From: Parvicella sp963922585
GTDB taxonomy: Bacteria > Bacteroidota > Bacteroidia > Flavobacteriales_D > Parvicellaceae
DNA length: 7,687 nucleotides
Direction: 5' to 3'
Assembly: GCA_963922585.1 (NCBI GenBank)
Contig: CAWUIK010000110.1
Coordinates: 1-7,687, forward strand
The notes beneath the pieces are model-generated. The model was not told the DNA's origin. It saw nothing but the letters and a program-made list of their open reading frames with translations, and searched no databases. Both the position numbers and the translations under genes were made by a program. Each line of letters starts with the position of its first letter. The first letter of the stretch is position 1. This document shows, piece by piece, positions 7,582-7,687 of the stretch.

Positions 7582-7687
7582 GTACCAAATTAATCCGAAA
7601 CGCAACCATCGTTAATGAAGGTAAAAGATTTATTGGAAATGTATTAATTGAAAATGAAATCATTAAAACAGTTTCTAAAAATGAAAT
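7578..7687 (+). CDS. pyrC: dihydroorotase, N-terminal fragment (runs off the window)
   Basis: Starts with the ATG that overlaps the glycosyltransferase stop codon (ATGA at 7578-7581) and stays open to the window end, giving 36 residues. The start MSTKLIRNATIVNEGK followed by GNVLIENEIIKTV is the N-terminal beta-sandwich of amidohydrolase-superfamily enzymes. In Bacteroidota a dihydroorotase directly after a GT2 polyprenol-phosphate mannose synthase gene is, as I recall it, a common order, which is why I favour pyrC (ring closure of carbamoyl-aspartate to dihydroorotate in pyrimidine synthesis). The metal-binding motif lies beyond the window, so another cyclic amidohydrolase such as a dihydropyrimidinase or allantoinase cannot be excluded. 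Confidence 0.68.

Overview
The window looks like a chromosomal segment of an AT-rich member of the Bacteroidota, probably Flavobacteriia or a close relative. Three things point there. Start codons lack clear Shine-Dalgarno sequences and are preceded by A/T-rich leaders. Promoter-like sites match the TTTG / TAnnTTTG pattern of this phylum. The gene content (paired secreted amidohydrolases, a lipocalin-like lipoprotein, lpxB, a polyprenol-phosphate mannose synthase-like GT2 directly before pyrC) is also typical. I see no mobile element, CRISPR array, tRNA or rRNA, and no intergenic gap longer than about 240 bases.

Left part (1-4570, + strand): after 127 non-coding bases come two genes 21 bases apart. 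The first encodes a 1026-residue exported protein with two amidohydrolase-like modules. The N-terminal module has lost its metal-binding histidines; the C-terminal one keeps a full ligand set. The second gene encodes a 446-residue exported relative that has also lost the HxH motif. The pair probably forms one operon making a periplasmic hydrolase plus a catalytically dead partner. The substrate cannot be told from sequence.

Middle (4571-6626): a 182-residue lipocalin-like lipoprotein on the + strand has its own TAnnTTTG element. It ends exactly where lpxB, on the - strand, ends, with zero bases between the stop codons. lpxB (lipid A disaccharide synthase) is preceded by a 103-residue three-helix membrane protein whose stop codon shares one base with the lpxB start, so the two are very likely co-transcribed and translationally coupled.

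Right part (6627-7687): a 241-base divergent intergenic region carries a good promoter for the membrane-protein/lpxB operon and a weaker one for a polyprenol-phosphate mannosyltransferase-like GT2 gene. The GT2 gene overlaps by ATGA the start of a gene that runs off the window, most likely dihydroorotase (pyrC). The region mixes envelope biogenesis (lipid A, polyprenol-phosphate sugar, surface or periplasmic proteins) with pyrimidine synthesis. I do not find strong evidence for a new multi-gene system. The most unusual feature is the active/inactive amidohydrolase arrangement.
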